DNA of 64,000 bases, taken from contig CAKOGP040001747.1 in the NCBI GenBank assembly GCA_933822405.4, forward strand, positions 380,841 to 444,840, in the 5' to 3' direction. A program made the position numbers and the translations under genes. This document shows, in pieces, positions 1 to 10,270 of this stretch. The DNA is from Cylindrotheca closterium. Taxonomy: Eukaryota > Bacillariophyta > Bacillariophyceae > Bacillariales > Bacillariaceae. Within the stretch, counting starts at the first letter, position 1. Each line of letters opens with the position of its first letter. The notes beneath the pieces were generated by a model. It did no database searches. It was given only the letters and a program-made list of their open reading frames with translations, and had not been told where the DNA came from.

Positions 1-553
1 TTGTTCATTGACATATTATTCTGGATTTTTGCGTTTTATGAGGATTGTATTTTTCAAACCTGTTTGGTGACGCGACCCTTTTGGTAAAAAATACACCAGG
101 CAATATTTTGTCGTTGGCTGATCAGAACAAACACTAATCCCACCACACTTAGTGCTGAACTTCAAACTGCAGTAATATATAAAATATATTGGATGGCCCA
201 ATGAATCTGGCGATGTCGTATTTTTTTATTAAAAACTCAGAGGCGAATTGTTTGTGCTCGTATCAATAATGGCTGCTCTGTTCGATCTAAAATATTTTGT
301 ATCCTATCTTCTTTGTGTGTGATGCATCTCTGAACACTCTACGAGGTTGATGATGTGTTAGTATGTCATCGGACAAAAGTAAGAGGAGATGAACCTATTG
401 ACCGATTAGCTATGGAGGGGCCTAGTACTGGTATCCACTATGGATCATATGGTTGTTGTAAGTAAAAAATATGCTTTTATTCATTCTATCGCCGAAGAGC
501 ACCACCGTAGTTAAGCAAAATCATTAAGCAACCGGTTGCTCACTGTATACAAG
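1..553. other. Intergenic left edge with one copy of the two-part box
   Basis: No convincing coding region. It holds the leftmost copy of the two-part box described at 2857-3436 (GGTGACGCGA at 66-75, TGATCAGAA at 119-127). Near 363 lies an ATGTCATCGGA segment that recurs downstream of two other minus-strand genes (near 1793 and 4567). The rest is AT-rich 3' flank of the gene ending at 554. Confidence 0.6.
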
Positions 554-1306
554 TTAAGCCGCTGCTGGCGCCGTCAAGCGGGCAATCAGGCTGTCAGCAG
601 GTCGGATCGAAGCGTTCCGGACTGGGCCATGGCCAGAGTTATCCTTGGAGTGTTGGTGGCTGCGAGAACGTTGACTGCATGATCGATGGGTTCCTTCGGC
701 AACAGTGGTTTTCTCTGCTCCCAAGCTTTCAACGTGCCAGGAAAGTTGCAGTGCCTTCATGTGAGCAATATTGGCAGCTCTGGTGGAGTAGATCGAGAAA
801 AATTCCAAAATGGATTCTTGGTCAAGCTTAAAGTCAGAAAGACTGCCCACTTCATCGAAGTAGTCTTCTTGTTGTTGCTCTTGTTCACCCAGGACGCATG
901 CCGTGGCTTCCTTGGTATAGCTTTGTTCTCTGCGATCCATCTCGGAACAAAAGCCAACGAAGGAGATTTCTTCGGTGTCGTCGTCGCCAGCAAACGATGT
1001 AACCCCAGCCATTATTGCAAGCCTCCTGAGACGCTTGTTTTTTTTGCGCAAGCTCGCGAGTTCTTTCTTGGAGTACCAGAGATCATCTGAGTTCGTGATA
1101 GTTGCTTCTTTGAAGTGTAAACACCGGACTCGGCTATCAAAGCAAACTTTGCGCTCTCCTTTGACAGGAGGAGCTGATCCATCCTTCTTCTTTGGTGTTG
1201 CTTCAAAGTGAAGACTTCCAGATTCATCACTCTCTGTTGGCTCCACATTCTTTTCCGTGCACATATGGTACCTGTGGGGGATGTTGAGCTTATTGTTCAT
1301 ATCCAT
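554..1306 (-). CDS. Diatom-type family A protein, copy 1 (unknown function)
   Basis: A 250-residue protein with no recognised catalytic domain. A short module is shared with its neighbours: KVCFDSRVRC (about 53-62), then LWYSKKEL (76-83) running into a basic helix-like stretch. The rest is acidic or polar, with Gln and Glu runs. The closest relative is the 241-residue protein at 2030-2755. Both have the same layout and nearly the same C-terminus (LIARLTAPAAA versus LIARLTTPAAA), so this is a tandem duplication. There is no signal peptide or membrane segment. The ATG at 1306 starts the shared N-terminal region. Two copies of a repeated two-part box lie in the upstream DNA (1371-1421 and 1525-1570) and could be promoter elements. 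The module resembles a large family of uncharacterised diatom proteins; function unknown. Confidence 0.75.
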   Translation of the reverse strand: MDMNNKLNIPHRYHMCTEKNVEPTESDESGSLHFEATPKKKDGSAPPVKGERKVCFDSRVRCLHFKEATITNSDDLWYSKKELASLRKKNKRLRRLAIMAGVTSFAGDDDTEEISFVGFCSEMDRREQSYTKEATACVLGEQEQQQEDYFDEVGSLSDFKLDQESILEFFSIYSTRAANIAHMKALQLSWHVESLGAEKTTVAEGTHRSCSQRSRSHQHSKDNSGHGPVRNASIRPADSLIARLTAPAAA

Positions 1307-2029
1307 TTTTGTATTTTATGAGAGCACAGTCATTGCTTCACATGCTACCACCAGAGCAGGATGTGGATTTGGTGACGCGATTTTGTGATTGAATCTTACT
1401 GGCCTCGTCACCTGATCAGAAGAAAGTCAAAGTATTGCAGACATTTCCTTGTGGTGAGGTAAACTGCTTCACTTCGAACTGTTTAATAACACGGTAGAAT
1501 GTTGATCTTGCTAAAGGCTATACTTGTGACACGAGTTTGGGATTTAATCCTTTTTGTCATCCGATCAGAAGGAAATCAAAAACTATCGAAGAATAGTTTA
1601 CTTAATGCCGGATTTTGAGTTGGCTGCGGATGTATCTTGCCGAACGATTTTGTAGCTGCATCAATATTTTTAAAAATAGGTGGGAAATGCATGGTCCCAC
1701 CAATAAGAATCTTTCGAGGAAATAGCATCATCTACTGAACCTACCCGGTATGTTACCATGTACCAGAACGTTGTTTATGTGGCACCAGGAGCATGTCATC
1801 GGAAGCTCGAATGAATGCGAACAAAAGGAATAGGTAGGAGGCAAGTGAGTTTGGTCAATACGGATCGTACTGACAGGTAATGTACTAGGATATAGTAGAA
1901 ACATAATATCGTACTACATATTGCTTCTTCATCAATACATGGTCAAAAATAAGAGTTCCTCTACAGTATTACAAAATTATTGAGGACAGTTCAATGTACC
2001 AGTGGGTCATACCCTGAAAAATTTGAGGG
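1307..2029. other. Intergenic region with two two-part boxes
   Basis: No gene seen. Two copies of the two-part box lie within about 265 bp of the start codon of the 554-1306 gene: GGTGACGCGA 1371-1380 with TGATCAGAA 1413-1421, and a diverged TGTGACACGA 1525-1534 with CGATCAGAA 1562-1570. At about 1793-1870 there is a segment (GTCATCGGAAGCTCGAATG and following) that also occurs at 4567-4630, in both cases 3' of a minus-strand family A gene. Confidence 0.6.
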
Positions 2030-2755
2030 CTATGCCGCTGCTGGTGTCGTCAAGCGGGCAATCAGGCCTCTCACAGGCGGTCGGATCGAAGAGTTCGGTA
2101 CTGGGCGACGGTCAGAGGTAACCTTGGAGCGTTGGCGGCATGATCGATGAGTAACATCGATATTAGTGGATTTCTCTGCTGACAAGCTCATGACATGCCA
2201 GGAAAGCTTCAGTCCCTTCAAATGAGCAACCTTGGCAGCTCTGATGGAGTAGATCGAGTAAAATTCCGCAATGGATTCTTGGTCCCGCTTGAAGCCGTAA
2301 AGACTGAAGAATTCGTTGTAATAGTCATTTTCTTGTTGCAACTGTTCAGCCAAGACACATGCCTTGGCTTCTTTTGGGTAGACGATTCGTTGCTTGCGTT
2401 CCGCTTCCGTGTATAGGCCAACGAAGGAGAGTTCTTCACTGTCGTCATCTCCAACGAAAGATATGGCAGCCCCACTCATTGCCAGTCGACAGAGGCTCTT
2501 GTCCAGTTTGCGCAGGCCCGCGAGCTCTTGCTTGGAGTACCAGAGATTTTCCGGGTCAGTGATGTGTGTTTTAAAGAACCTGCATCGGATTCGGCCGTTA
2601 AAGCTAACTTCTTTAGTATACTCTCGTCTTAAAGAAGTGGTGGCTTCTTCCTCCTTTGGTGCTTGAAAGTGGAGACTTGCAGATTCATCGGTCTCTGTTG
2701 GGAGTGTGATGCTCTCCATTGATCTTTGGTGGACGCTGCATTGAGTATCCATCAT
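2030..2755 (-). CDS. Diatom-type family A protein, copy 2 (unknown function)
   Basis: A 241-residue protein, paralogous along its length to the 554-1306 product. The family module is EVSFNGRIRC (about 49-58) followed by LWYSKQEL (71-78) and a basic helix. Shared downstream blocks include a DDD/SEELSFVG-type acidic patch, YSIRAAKVAHLKGLKLSWHV-like text and the LIARLTTPAAA end. Two adjacent ATGs begin the ORF; the outer one (2755) is used here. It is transcribed divergently from the family member at 3558, and the roughly 800 bp between them carry most of the two-part boxes. No domain of known function is recognised. Confidence 0.75.
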   Translation of the reverse strand: MMDTQCSVHQRSMESITLPTETDESASLHFQAPKEEEATTSLRREYTKEVSFNGRIRCRFFKTHITDPENLWYSKQELAGLRKLDKSLCRLAMSGAAISFVGDDDSEELSFVGLYTEAERKQRIVYPKEAKACVLAEQLQQENDYYNEFFSLYGFKRDQESIAEFYSIYSIRAAKVAHLKGLKLSWHVMSLSAEKSTNIDVTHRSCRQRSKVTSDRRPVPNSSIRPPVRGLIARLTTPAAA

Positions 2756-2856
2756 TGATTTTAGTTTTGTTTTTTTGTTTTTATGAGGGTGTCAAGTGTT
2801 TTTTTTTTTAAACATGCAAAAATATGCCGTCGACTACCAGCAGATAATTTGGATGA

Positions 2857-3436
2857 GGTGACGCGACATTGCGAATGTATCAATAAGTTGAAAGTGTGCT
2901 CTTTTTGTCACGATCAGAAGGAAGTAAAAATAACCGACCTCGGGTTTTGTTTCAGTGGCCACGTGCTAGGGCTGGATATTGGTGACGCGATTTCAGGATT
3001 GAGTCAATAAATAGGAGTACTCTCTTTGTCATTTGATCAGAAGGAAGTCCTGTAAGAAACTATCCACCAGATACCAGGTTTCTGCTACACTCTTGCCTCG
3101 TGCTGGTCCAACAGCACCTGCTGGTAATGGAGTAAACTTTTCATCAATTTCCACCATGGTGACGCGATTTGCACACATGTGCGGGTATTTTGGGACTAAA
3201 GGTTTTTATTATAGAGAAAAACATGACGGAAAAAAAGGTGACGCAACTTCGGGATTGATTCAGTATATATACTCACTTTCTATCACATGAGCAGAAGGAA
3301 GCTAGAAACCTTCGCCTGGATATTTATTTAGAGTCAATTTAGAATTTGTGCTGCACCAGATCTCTTGGCGACTCGATCTCGAAATCAGAGCAATAAGTAT
3401 GTGGTGCTGTATCTCTTGTCCGGCACCTGATCAGAA
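2857..3436 (+). repeat. Array of repeated two-part boxes (GGTGACGCGA ... TGATCAGAAGGAAGT)
   Basis: A block recurs in the divergent intergenic region: GGTGACGCGA, then about 40-60 nt often containing GGATTGA and CTTTTTGTCA, then TGATCAGAAGGAAGT. Copies are at 2857-2919, 2981-3042, 3158-3167 (left half only), 3237-3296 (GGTGACGCAA with TGAGCAGAA) and 3367-3436 (decayed left half with TGATCAGAA). Further copies lie at 66-127, 1371-1421 and 1525-1570. All are in the same orientation and outside genes. TGACGC resembles a CREB/ATF-type bZIP half-site. Whether this is a promoter module or a small decayed mobile element is not settled by sequence. Confidence 0.7.
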
Positions 3437-3557
3437 GATCAATCCCACGAAGTCGAGTTGCGAAAGGAACGATATTCGAATTCTATTTTTATCATTTGAA
3501 TTTGATCACATAACTTTGGTTTTTCTTGCATCACAGCAACTACAATTTTCCTTGACC

Positions 3558-4166
3558 ATGTGCAAATCAACCGACTATCAATCCACAAAGGAACGAACTG
3601 TTCTAAAGGCAGTATCAAGTAATTCGTCTTCTCGAAAACGATCGCTCCGACAACGAAGAGTATGCTTCAATTTCTTTTTCGAAGACGCAGCAGCAGCTCC
3701 TTCTCCAATTACGGAAATCACACAGGAGCATCTTACCAACAATTGGTATTCCAAGAGAGATATCCGTGCTTTCAGGGAACAAGCCAAAGAATTGGTCTTG
3801 AGTGGTCTTCCTTCCAATGAGGAAACCTTTGGGCTGGAACGATACAAATTGGAACGTTCCCGACAGAAGAAATCTACTGTGAAGTATGTGGTTTTGTCCC
3901 AAAAGGTCGTTAAGGACCCCGGATTCCAAAGGTACATTTCTCGCCGCAGAACATCCACTTCCAAAGAAGCAGCTTTGAACCAGGCACTTGAGAACTTTTG
4001 TGAAGTTTACGATCCGCTTAGTTCCTTGTTGGAAGGCGGCTTCTTGTTGGGCAACTACAATGACGATTGCTTTTTTGCCAATAACCTGGCCATCATTCAC
4101 AAGATATCACACAGAAATGAGCCAACCAGAAGAGTTCGTCAACCAAGTATTGTTGTTGAATGCTAG
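3558..4166 (+). CDS. Diatom-type family A protein, divergent member
   Basis: A 202-residue protein counted from the ATG at 3558. The frame is open further upstream to 3348, but only without an early ATG and across the two-part boxes, so the downstream ATG is preferred. It has a Ser/Arg-rich N-terminus, then the family module RVCFNFFFED (34-43) and NWYSKRDI (62-69) followed by a helix-like AFREQAKELVLSGL stretch. The C-terminal half, about 100 residues with paired basic segments, is not shared with the other members. It is head-to-head with the 2030-2755 gene, so the repeated boxes could serve both. Function unknown. Confidence 0.65.
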   Translation: MCKSTDYQSTKERTVLKAVSSNSSSRKRSLRQRRVCFNFFFEDAAAAPSPITEITQEHLTNNWYSKRDIRAFREQAKELVLSGLPSNEETFGLERYKLERSRQKKSTVKYVVLSQKVVKDPGFQRYISRRRTSTSKEAALNQALENFCEVYDPLSSLLEGGFLLGNYNDDCFFANNLAIIHKISHRNEPTRRVRQPSIVVEC

Positions 4167-4696
4167 GTACTAGTGACTAGTACCTTGAGGAAACGCTTTG
4201 CTCTGTACTTTTTCTAAAACATGTATAAAATAATACTCGAATACTGCAATAGGTCCTGGCCTGGAAACCTAGAATTGCATTTTATTAAACTGCTGGGTGG
4301 ATTACTAAAGTAAAGTACCACGTTGTGTGATGACGATGATGATATGATTCTTTCGTCCCCATCATTCTTGGGGAATTCAGTATTGGGGAGACGTTGCATT
4401 CCAAAACTCGGACCCGAAGTACTGTACCACTCTTCTAGTGATTCCTTCTCTCACCATGCGACAAATTTGACGGTACTGTATCTACTAATTCGTATCGGTG
4501 CTTGATACTGTAGGTCGAATAGCTTGAGGTTGTATGGGATTCTATGATTGCTGTTGTGCGGTAGATATGTCATCGGAGGCTTGAATGTGAACAAAGCAAC
4601 AGGATATGGCGAGCTTGGCCAATACGGATAGGGTTATCAGTACTGCTTCCAATCGCTGCTGCTGTTGTTGTGGAAGGAACAAGAGGATATTGTCAA
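4167..4696. other. Intergenic, shared 3' flank segment
   Basis: No gene seen between two convergent 3' ends. The segment at about 4567-4630 is related to 1793-1870, as described for the 1307-2029 region. A TACTGTAG octamer is at 4506-4513. Confidence 0.55.
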
Positions 4697-6139
4697 TTAA
4701 TAATACCGTTCGTCCGAGTCCAGAAAATAGCCTCGTTCCGCATTGTTATCGCTGGACCATCCTCGCAATCCCGTCAAGTGTCGAATGTTGCTGCTAATAT
4801 TCCCTGTAGTGGCAGAAGGTGTTGTGATGGCACTGACATTGTCGTTTCTTTGCGAGTGGCGAGAATGGTTGGAACCTCCACCCATGGAAGCTGTACTTTT
4901 GAAATAATTGCCACTGTGTGTGCTTTCTTCGTCCATCCTAGATGAAATGCTGGTATTGTGTTGAGCTGTAGCATAACGGTCAACATTGCTGTTGTAGTCC
5001 ATGCTTTGGTCCATGATACTTTCTCCAATCAAGAGCTGACTGTCATCATCATCAAATCCTCGGTCTCTGGGCTTGTTGGTTCGTTTCATGGTGGGTGACC
5101 TTGCGATTGGACTAGCATTAATATCTCCTTCAAAGCTACCAGAGACTTGTCCGGTCATATCAATGATTCTTGGTTCAAATTGTGTCATGTTGCGTTCTCG
5201 TATCGTCTTGGCAAGGGGTGAGTTGGAAGTTGGTGTTGGTGGAAAGAGAGCATCTCCATTGTAGGAGACAATGGATTGAGGAGTGTTGGTTGCAACACTT
5301 GCCGTCTCATAGGATTGATTCAATACTATTGGGGCAGGCTTTTTGCGTTTGTGAATGTTGTTCAATGGACTGCTGTTCTGGTCGGACTGTCGAAAGGTAA
5401 ACCATCTTCTGGGTGTAGGAATTTCATCGACACTGATCTCAATACTGTTGTTTTCCCCCTCCATATTCCGATACGGCTGAAGCATTAACCGTTCTTTTTT
5501 CTTGGAGGCTCGCCCTACAGTAGCATTTCGAGTTGCTCTTTGTATTCTTTCCCAGACATAAATCATGTGCCAAAAATGAAGACTCCGTATGGTAGCTTCC
5601 CGATTCCGCCGTACTAGTTCTACCTGTCGAAATGCTAGATTGGCATCTGGCGGCATGACCCCAGAGGAGAATAAAAGTTGCAATCTGTCGGCTGCTGATA
5701 TTCGAAGTTCGGCTTCTGTTTTGCGAGGATATCGATTTGGATGCATTGGGGATTCAGGATTGTTGGCCCATTTTTCTAGTTTTCGTTCATAATAATCCAC
5801 TGTGAAGTTATACTCCTTCTGATATTGCCAATCTATTGCCAATGGAACTCCGTCGGAGCAAGCTGGGTTGTCGCCAACGCATATGGGATAGGTTCGCACC
5901 TTAATGTTTGAAAATGTGACCTCTCGTGCTGGTTTTCGTATTACCGAAAGATTCAGATTGTGCAACGCTTCACGACTGCGTGAATGTGAATGTGAACTTG
6001 AAGCAGCCATAATATCATCCCTTGAATGATCTATATCATGAATCACTGTAATGCTGCCATCATCACCGTCATAAAGGTCAACTTCCACCCCCTCATTGTT
6101 GTAGCCAGCTTCTCTTTGTCTCATCCTTTTAGCTGCCAT
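4697..6139 (-). CDS. Large diatom-type family protein (VTF/WQY module)
   Basis: A 480-residue protein of unknown function. After a variable acidic N-terminus it carries EVTFSNIKVR (73-82), GDNPACSDGVPL (89-100) and IDWQYQKEY (102-110), then a helical, Arg-rich block to about residue 215. This pattern (V-x-F, V-R, short loop, W-[YQ]-x-[KR]-x-E) is a longer form of the module in the three genes to the left and matches a widespread uncharacterised diatom family. Residues 230-480 are low-complexity, rich in Ser, Asn, Asp and Met, probably disordered. There is no signal peptide or membrane segment. The ATG at 6139 is the first in frame. A nuclear or cytosolic role is inferred only from the lack of targeting signals. 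Confidence 0.8.
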   Translation of the reverse strand: MAAKRMRQREAGYNNEGVEVDLYDGDDGSITVIHDIDHSRDDIMAASSSHSHSRSREALHNLNLSVIRKPAREVTFSNIKVRTYPICVGDNPACSDGVPLAIDWQYQKEYNFTVDYYERKLEKWANNPESPMHPNRYPRKTEAELRISAADRLQLLFSSGVMPPDANLAFRQVELVRRNREATIRSLHFWHMIYVWERIQRATRNATVGRASKKKERLMLQPYRNMEGENNSIEISVDEIPTPRRWFTFRQSDQNSSPLNNIHKRKKPAPIVLNQSYETASVATNTPQSIVSYNGDALFPPTPTSNSPLAKTIRERNMTQFEPRIIDMTGQVSGSFEGDINASPIARSPTMKRTNKPRDRGFDDDDSQLLIGESIMDQSMDYNSNVDRYATAQHNTSISSRMDEESTHSGNYFKSTASMGGGSNHSRHSQRNDNVSAITTPSATTGNISSNIRHLTGLRGWSSDNNAERGYFLDSDERYY

Positions 6140-6955
6140 GCCACCTGAATTTCAATTGATGAGACTGTGCTCTTTTTCAATTCGTACAATAGCGACGATA
6201 TGTTCTCTATAGTGGCTAATGTGGTGGTGTGCTGTTATCAATCAATTGTGCTCTTCATTCATGTCAAGGTGCTCGACTGTCTATGTTGTACTTGTAGTTT
6301 GAAGGAGAACGAGAACGCCGGTAATTCATTTGATTTCAGGTCGACCGTCGGCTTTGCTTTGGCGCATGCTTTCGGTTTTTTTTGGTAGCATAGGTACGCA
6401 AGAAAAGTATGCGAGGATTTTCAAAATGAGTCCAACGGCAAATCTTTAAAATTCGAAGTGTGGCCGCATTGCGGGAAAATCTCTAAATAATTTTTTTTTC
6501 GCACATGCTATGCGCAAACCGCATACCGGTAAATTAGTAATCTCATAGACGGTACCGGTACATTGTGTGGTACTTCTTATTTTATATACAGTATTATATA
6601 ATACCATTTTATACCTTCAGCATCATTTTGGATACCACTAAACCTGAGGGACCTGTGAACCCTGTTATTTTGCTTCATTCGAATGGGTGGTAATGTTGAG
6701 TATCATGCTGCATGCTACCAACCAATGAACCAACAAGGTACAGTATTGTATATAGCACCGTCCCGCACACTTGAACTGGGCGTATGGTAGTATCGACCAA
6801 TAACCTCCACGTGGGTTTTTGACGACCTCTTCGACCCATCATACACCCCATCATTACATATTGTAGTTCATGGTACGAGTATTATAATGTAAATCCACAA
6901 ACATCGTCCATTTATTGAAGCACCCATACCCTGTGATTATTCCTGGGTGAGGCAA
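6140..6955. other. Intergenic, two TACCGGTA palindromes
   Basis: Divergent promoter region between the family gene (minus) and the glycosyltransferase (plus). No coding region. Two exact TACCGGTA octamers are at 6524-6531 and 6553-6560. Confidence 0.55.
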
Positions 6956-8581
6956 ATGCTAAAGTATACTACGAATCTATACAGTAGACCATCCTGGAAT
7001 CAACGCACCAAATACCAAGAGGTTGTGAAACGTTTCTTTGCACCAAGTTCTCCTGCAAATAAGACTGAAGGCTTATTGGGATCGTCTGTGGTGGTGACCA
7101 GTGTCTTTCCAGATGATACCGCATCGGCCGCTGGTGTCCGAACCCGATTTCTGCTGGAGCGGTTGGGTCAACATGCACGAACGACACACGGATCGTTCAC
7201 TTTTACAAATCAGCAAAAAAATGCAGCGGATCGTGGCGGGTCGGTCATTCTGACTACTACCGACAAAGAATGGAATCAATTGTCGTCATCAACTTCAACA
7301 ACCGGACAACAGAGAGTGCCAATGGAACAAGAATATCAGCAGTGGATCCCCAATCTAATGGTGGAACATTTGCCGATGAATCGGAGCCATGCAGTTGAGA
7401 ACTTTCTGCTTAAGCATAATACGGATAAGGGGATAGAACGCATCATCTTTGACCGATTTTATGTGGAAGAAGCCTTTTCTCATGCCTTTTGGGAAGGCAC
7501 TTCATCAGCCTTGGATAACCATAAGAAGCCTGCCATGGTTTTGGATATGCAAGACATGCATTCTTTGCGACATGGACGTCAAGAAGTAGTCCAAAAACTG
7601 GATCGGGCTTTTGGTAAAGAACGAGGACGAGAATACGATCCATTGAAACATGTGATTCCAGAAGTCATGGCCTATGCGCCGAAGGTGAATGGACCAGGAA
7701 AAGACAGCGACCGACTTCTACGAGAGCTGGCTAGCATTCATCGTTGCGATATGACATTGGTTTGTTCACCATATGAAATGGATCTGTTGCAGCGGGAGTA
7801 CGGGATTCCGAGGGACAAGCTCTGTCTGGCATCCTTCTTTGTTGATCATCCATCCAGCATTGTTGGCACTAGCACTGTCGTAGACAATGGAGAAGCCCCA
7901 AAAGAACATGAAGAAACCAAGTTTGTCTTTTGTGGTGGCTTTCGACATGATCCAAATGTAGACGCAGTTCAGGTGCTGCTGAAACATGTGTGGCCAAAGC
8001 TTTTGTCTATGGTACCTGAATCGAACAAAAGAATATCACTACACATCCATGGGGCCTACTGCCCTGAAAGCATTCTTCAATTGCACAGCCCACAAAATGG
8101 AATCTTTGTCCATGGCTACACACCTCGACTACAAGACATCTTTGATAACTAGAGTGGCCGCAACATTCTGCTGGCTCCCTTACGATTTGGAGCGGGCATC
8201 AAGGGAAAGATTCTAGATGCTTGGATGAATGGTATGCCTGCAATTACAACTCCGATTGGAAGCGAGGGAATAGTTCAGAACAAGGATGACTTTGGTGGTG
8301 CTGTCTGTTCCACAGTCCATGACTTTTGTGAGAGTGCAATAGCACTCATGACGAATTCGGACGGATGCTATTCCAAGGCACAGACACGAGGATTCCATCT
8401 ACTCCGAAAGGAATTTGATAAAGAGCGTAACTGGGACTTGTTACATCAACAGCTACAGTCATTGCAAAGTGACTTGACTAAAAGGCGACAGAGGGACCCT
8501 GTACAGGCGTTGCTGTGGCACCAGTCGCTTCGAAGCACCAAGTACTTCTCCAAGTGGATCGAAGAGAAAGAAACAAAGTAA
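6956..8581 (+). pseudogene. GT4-like glycosyltransferase interrupted by one in-frame TAG
   Basis: The reading frame from ATG 6956 to the stop at 8579-8581 encodes a 541-position glycosyltransferase, broken only by TAG at 8150-8152 (codon 399). Before the stop there is a GT-B-type N-terminal domain (VVVTSVFPDDTASAAGVRTR) and a middle part (MTLVCSPYEMDLL, LCLASFFVD, FCGGFRHDPNVDAV). After it, in the same frame, comes the family's nucleotide-sugar-binding signature LLAPLRFGAGIKGKI with MNGMPAITTPIGSEGI. The two halves are therefore one gene. The TAG removes the C-terminal half of the GT-B fold, so a product ending there should be inactive. Alternatives: recent pseudogene, an allelic or sequencing difference, stop readthrough, or excision of an unlikely 45-nt GT...AG stretch ending at the TAG. 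The in-frame GTG at 6947 is not used here as start. Confidence 0.75.
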
Positions 8582-8842
8582 CTAGTATGGAACAAGATAA
8601 ATAGATATAGGTATAGATCTTATGTACTTTTGACACCTGTAATATAGTAACATGTCTAGCTAGCTATACCGCGGTTGGTGCTGCAACAGCCAGATACTAA
8701 TATTATTGTGCCGCACACCAGATTGGACTAGATCGACTACAAAGAACTAACGATTTTATGCATGTATATTGAAATATCGGGAAAAGTATTGTAAATGCCC
8801 GCATTATTTGTGTTCTTGCACAAACATATATAATATCAAAAG

Positions 8843-10270
8843 ATGGATGTAAATGAGCTCTCGTACCGATACCAAGGCAATGAGGGAGAAACAGTACCCA
8901 AAACTGTGCAAAAGCTGACTTTCAGTTCAGGCATTCAGGTTTTACCGGATGAATTGTGCTATGAGTGTCGTGATTTGCAGGAAGTAACTCTTCCTGAACG
9001 GTTGGTCAAGATCAGCGATGGTGTTTTTTATCGCTGCACAAGTTTGTGGGAAATCAAGATACAATGTACGGTGGAATCCATTGGGGACGTTTCATTTATG
9101 TTTTGCAAAGCGCTGAAGAAAGTGGAGTTTGAAGAGTCGTCATCGTCTACTTCGCCCCATCGGCTAGAGATAATTGGCAACGCTGCTTTCGCTTCTTGCT
9201 CGCTACAAAGAATCAAGATTCCCTCGTCTGTGAACACCCTTGGCAAATCTGCCTTTGATGCGTGTAACGTCTTGATAGAAGCAGATCTGTCAACGACCTC
9301 CATCACTGAGATCCCCAGGAAAATCTTCAGTCGTTGTCGCTCCCTTCAAACTGTGAGACTGCCAAACTCATTGGAGCGCCTTTGTGATTATTCATTTTTT
9401 TCGTGCATTGGATTGGTTACAGTTATAGTTCCCATCGATTCAAAACCGATCAAGATTGGAGAGAAAGTCTTTGGTAGTTGCCGTGCTCTTGCAAATATTG
9501 TTCTACCAAAAGGGTCCACTGCCGACGAAGATGTTTTTGTTGGATGCACACTATTACATGGACGCTTTGGTGGAGAATCAGATGGTATTGTCGACGGTTT
9601 AGTACACCGGTTTGACACTTTTCCTGTCCACAGAATCTGCTACGACAATTCCTCTGTCACCACCCAAGAACTTGGCGAGTGTATTCAGAGGACGAAGGAC
9701 AACAACAAGGCACCATTTGTGGATGAGTTCGGAATGACTCCATTCCATGTTCTCTTTTCGACTATCAGTCCAAGGGAAGATCTCCTCGAAGGCCTTCTGG
9801 AAAAATATGTAGATCATGATACCGGTATTCTGGATAGCAAAGACGCAAATGGCAAACAACCACTGGATTACTTGGTCACCAATTGGACTGAAACATCTGC
9901 ACCCTTGCTTGAAACGACACTACAAAGATGGGCGATTGATCCACTGGTTCACTGGGGTACTACAACCTGGATGGAGGACATTCAAAGAAAGGTGCAAGCT
10001 ATACTACTTGCTGAAGACGACAACGAACTAAGGGAAGCTTTGTACGATGGAGCTTGTTCTGACTTTGCACATTACAGATTTATGGAAATCACTTCGATCT
10101 TTGAAATGGCCTTGTGGAAAGGTCGACTCAAGGGCATATGCAGTAATGATGGTGCCAAACGACAGGCGCTAGAACGAGAAGAGTGCCGGTGTGTCTGTGG
10201 ATCACACATTGTGATTCCGAACGTAGTGCAGTTCTTGGAGATCCCAAGGGCTACATCTCAAGCCGATTGA
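8843..10270 (+). CDS. BspA-type leucine-rich-repeat protein with ankyrin-like C-terminal part
   Basis: A 475-residue protein. Residues about 15-250 form LRR_5/BspA-type repeats with the periodic pattern of C-x-x-L-x-x-V-x-L-P-x-x-L/V-x-x-I-x-x-x-A/F-F-x-x-C, for example IPSSVNTLGKSAFDAC and LPNSLERLCDYSFFSC. Residues about 290-360 (EFGMTPFHVLF, DANGKQPLDYLV) look like ankyrin-type helices, followed by a C-terminal helical region. This architecture is highly expanded in diatoms. No signal peptide, so cytosolic. The role is probably protein binding; the partner is unknown. A decayed copy lies at about 48200-49380 on the minus strand. Confidence 0.85.
   Translation: MDVNELSYRYQGNEGETVPKTVQKLTFSSGIQVLPDELCYECRDLQEVTLPERLVKISDGVFYRCTSLWEIKIQCTVESIGDVSFMFCKALKKVEFEESSSSTSPHRLEIIGNAAFASCSLQRIKIPSSVNTLGKSAFDACNVLIEADLSTTSITEIPRKIFSRCRSLQTVRLPNSLERLCDYSFFSCIGLVTVIVPIDSKPIKIGEKVFGSCRALANIVLPKGSTADEDVFVGCTLLHGRFGGESDGIVDGLVHRFDTFPVHRICYDNSSVTTQELGECIQRTKDNNKAPFVDEFGMTPFHVLFSTISPREDLLEGLLEKYVDHDTGILDSKDANGKQPLDYLVTNWTETSAPLLETTLQRWAIDPLVHWGTTTWMEDIQRKVQAILLAEDDNELREALYDGACSDFAHYRFMEITSIFEMALWKGRLKGICSNDGAKRQALEREECRCVCGSHIVIPNVVQFLEIPRATSQAD

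Noticed and set aside
686..1211. Plus-strand open frames opposite the 554-1306 gene
   Set aside because: They mirror the real gene on the other strand; only the minus-strand frame is conserved in the paralog at 2030-2755.
3348..3557. Upstream extension of the 3558 gene
   Set aside because: It starts without an ATG and runs through copies of the repeated two-part box, so it is more likely untranslated DNA.
8105..8152. A 45-nt in-frame GT...AG intron that would remove the TAG in the glycosyltransferase
   Set aside because: It would be shorter than any other intron seen here and would delete conserved sequence just before the LLAPLRFGAG signature.
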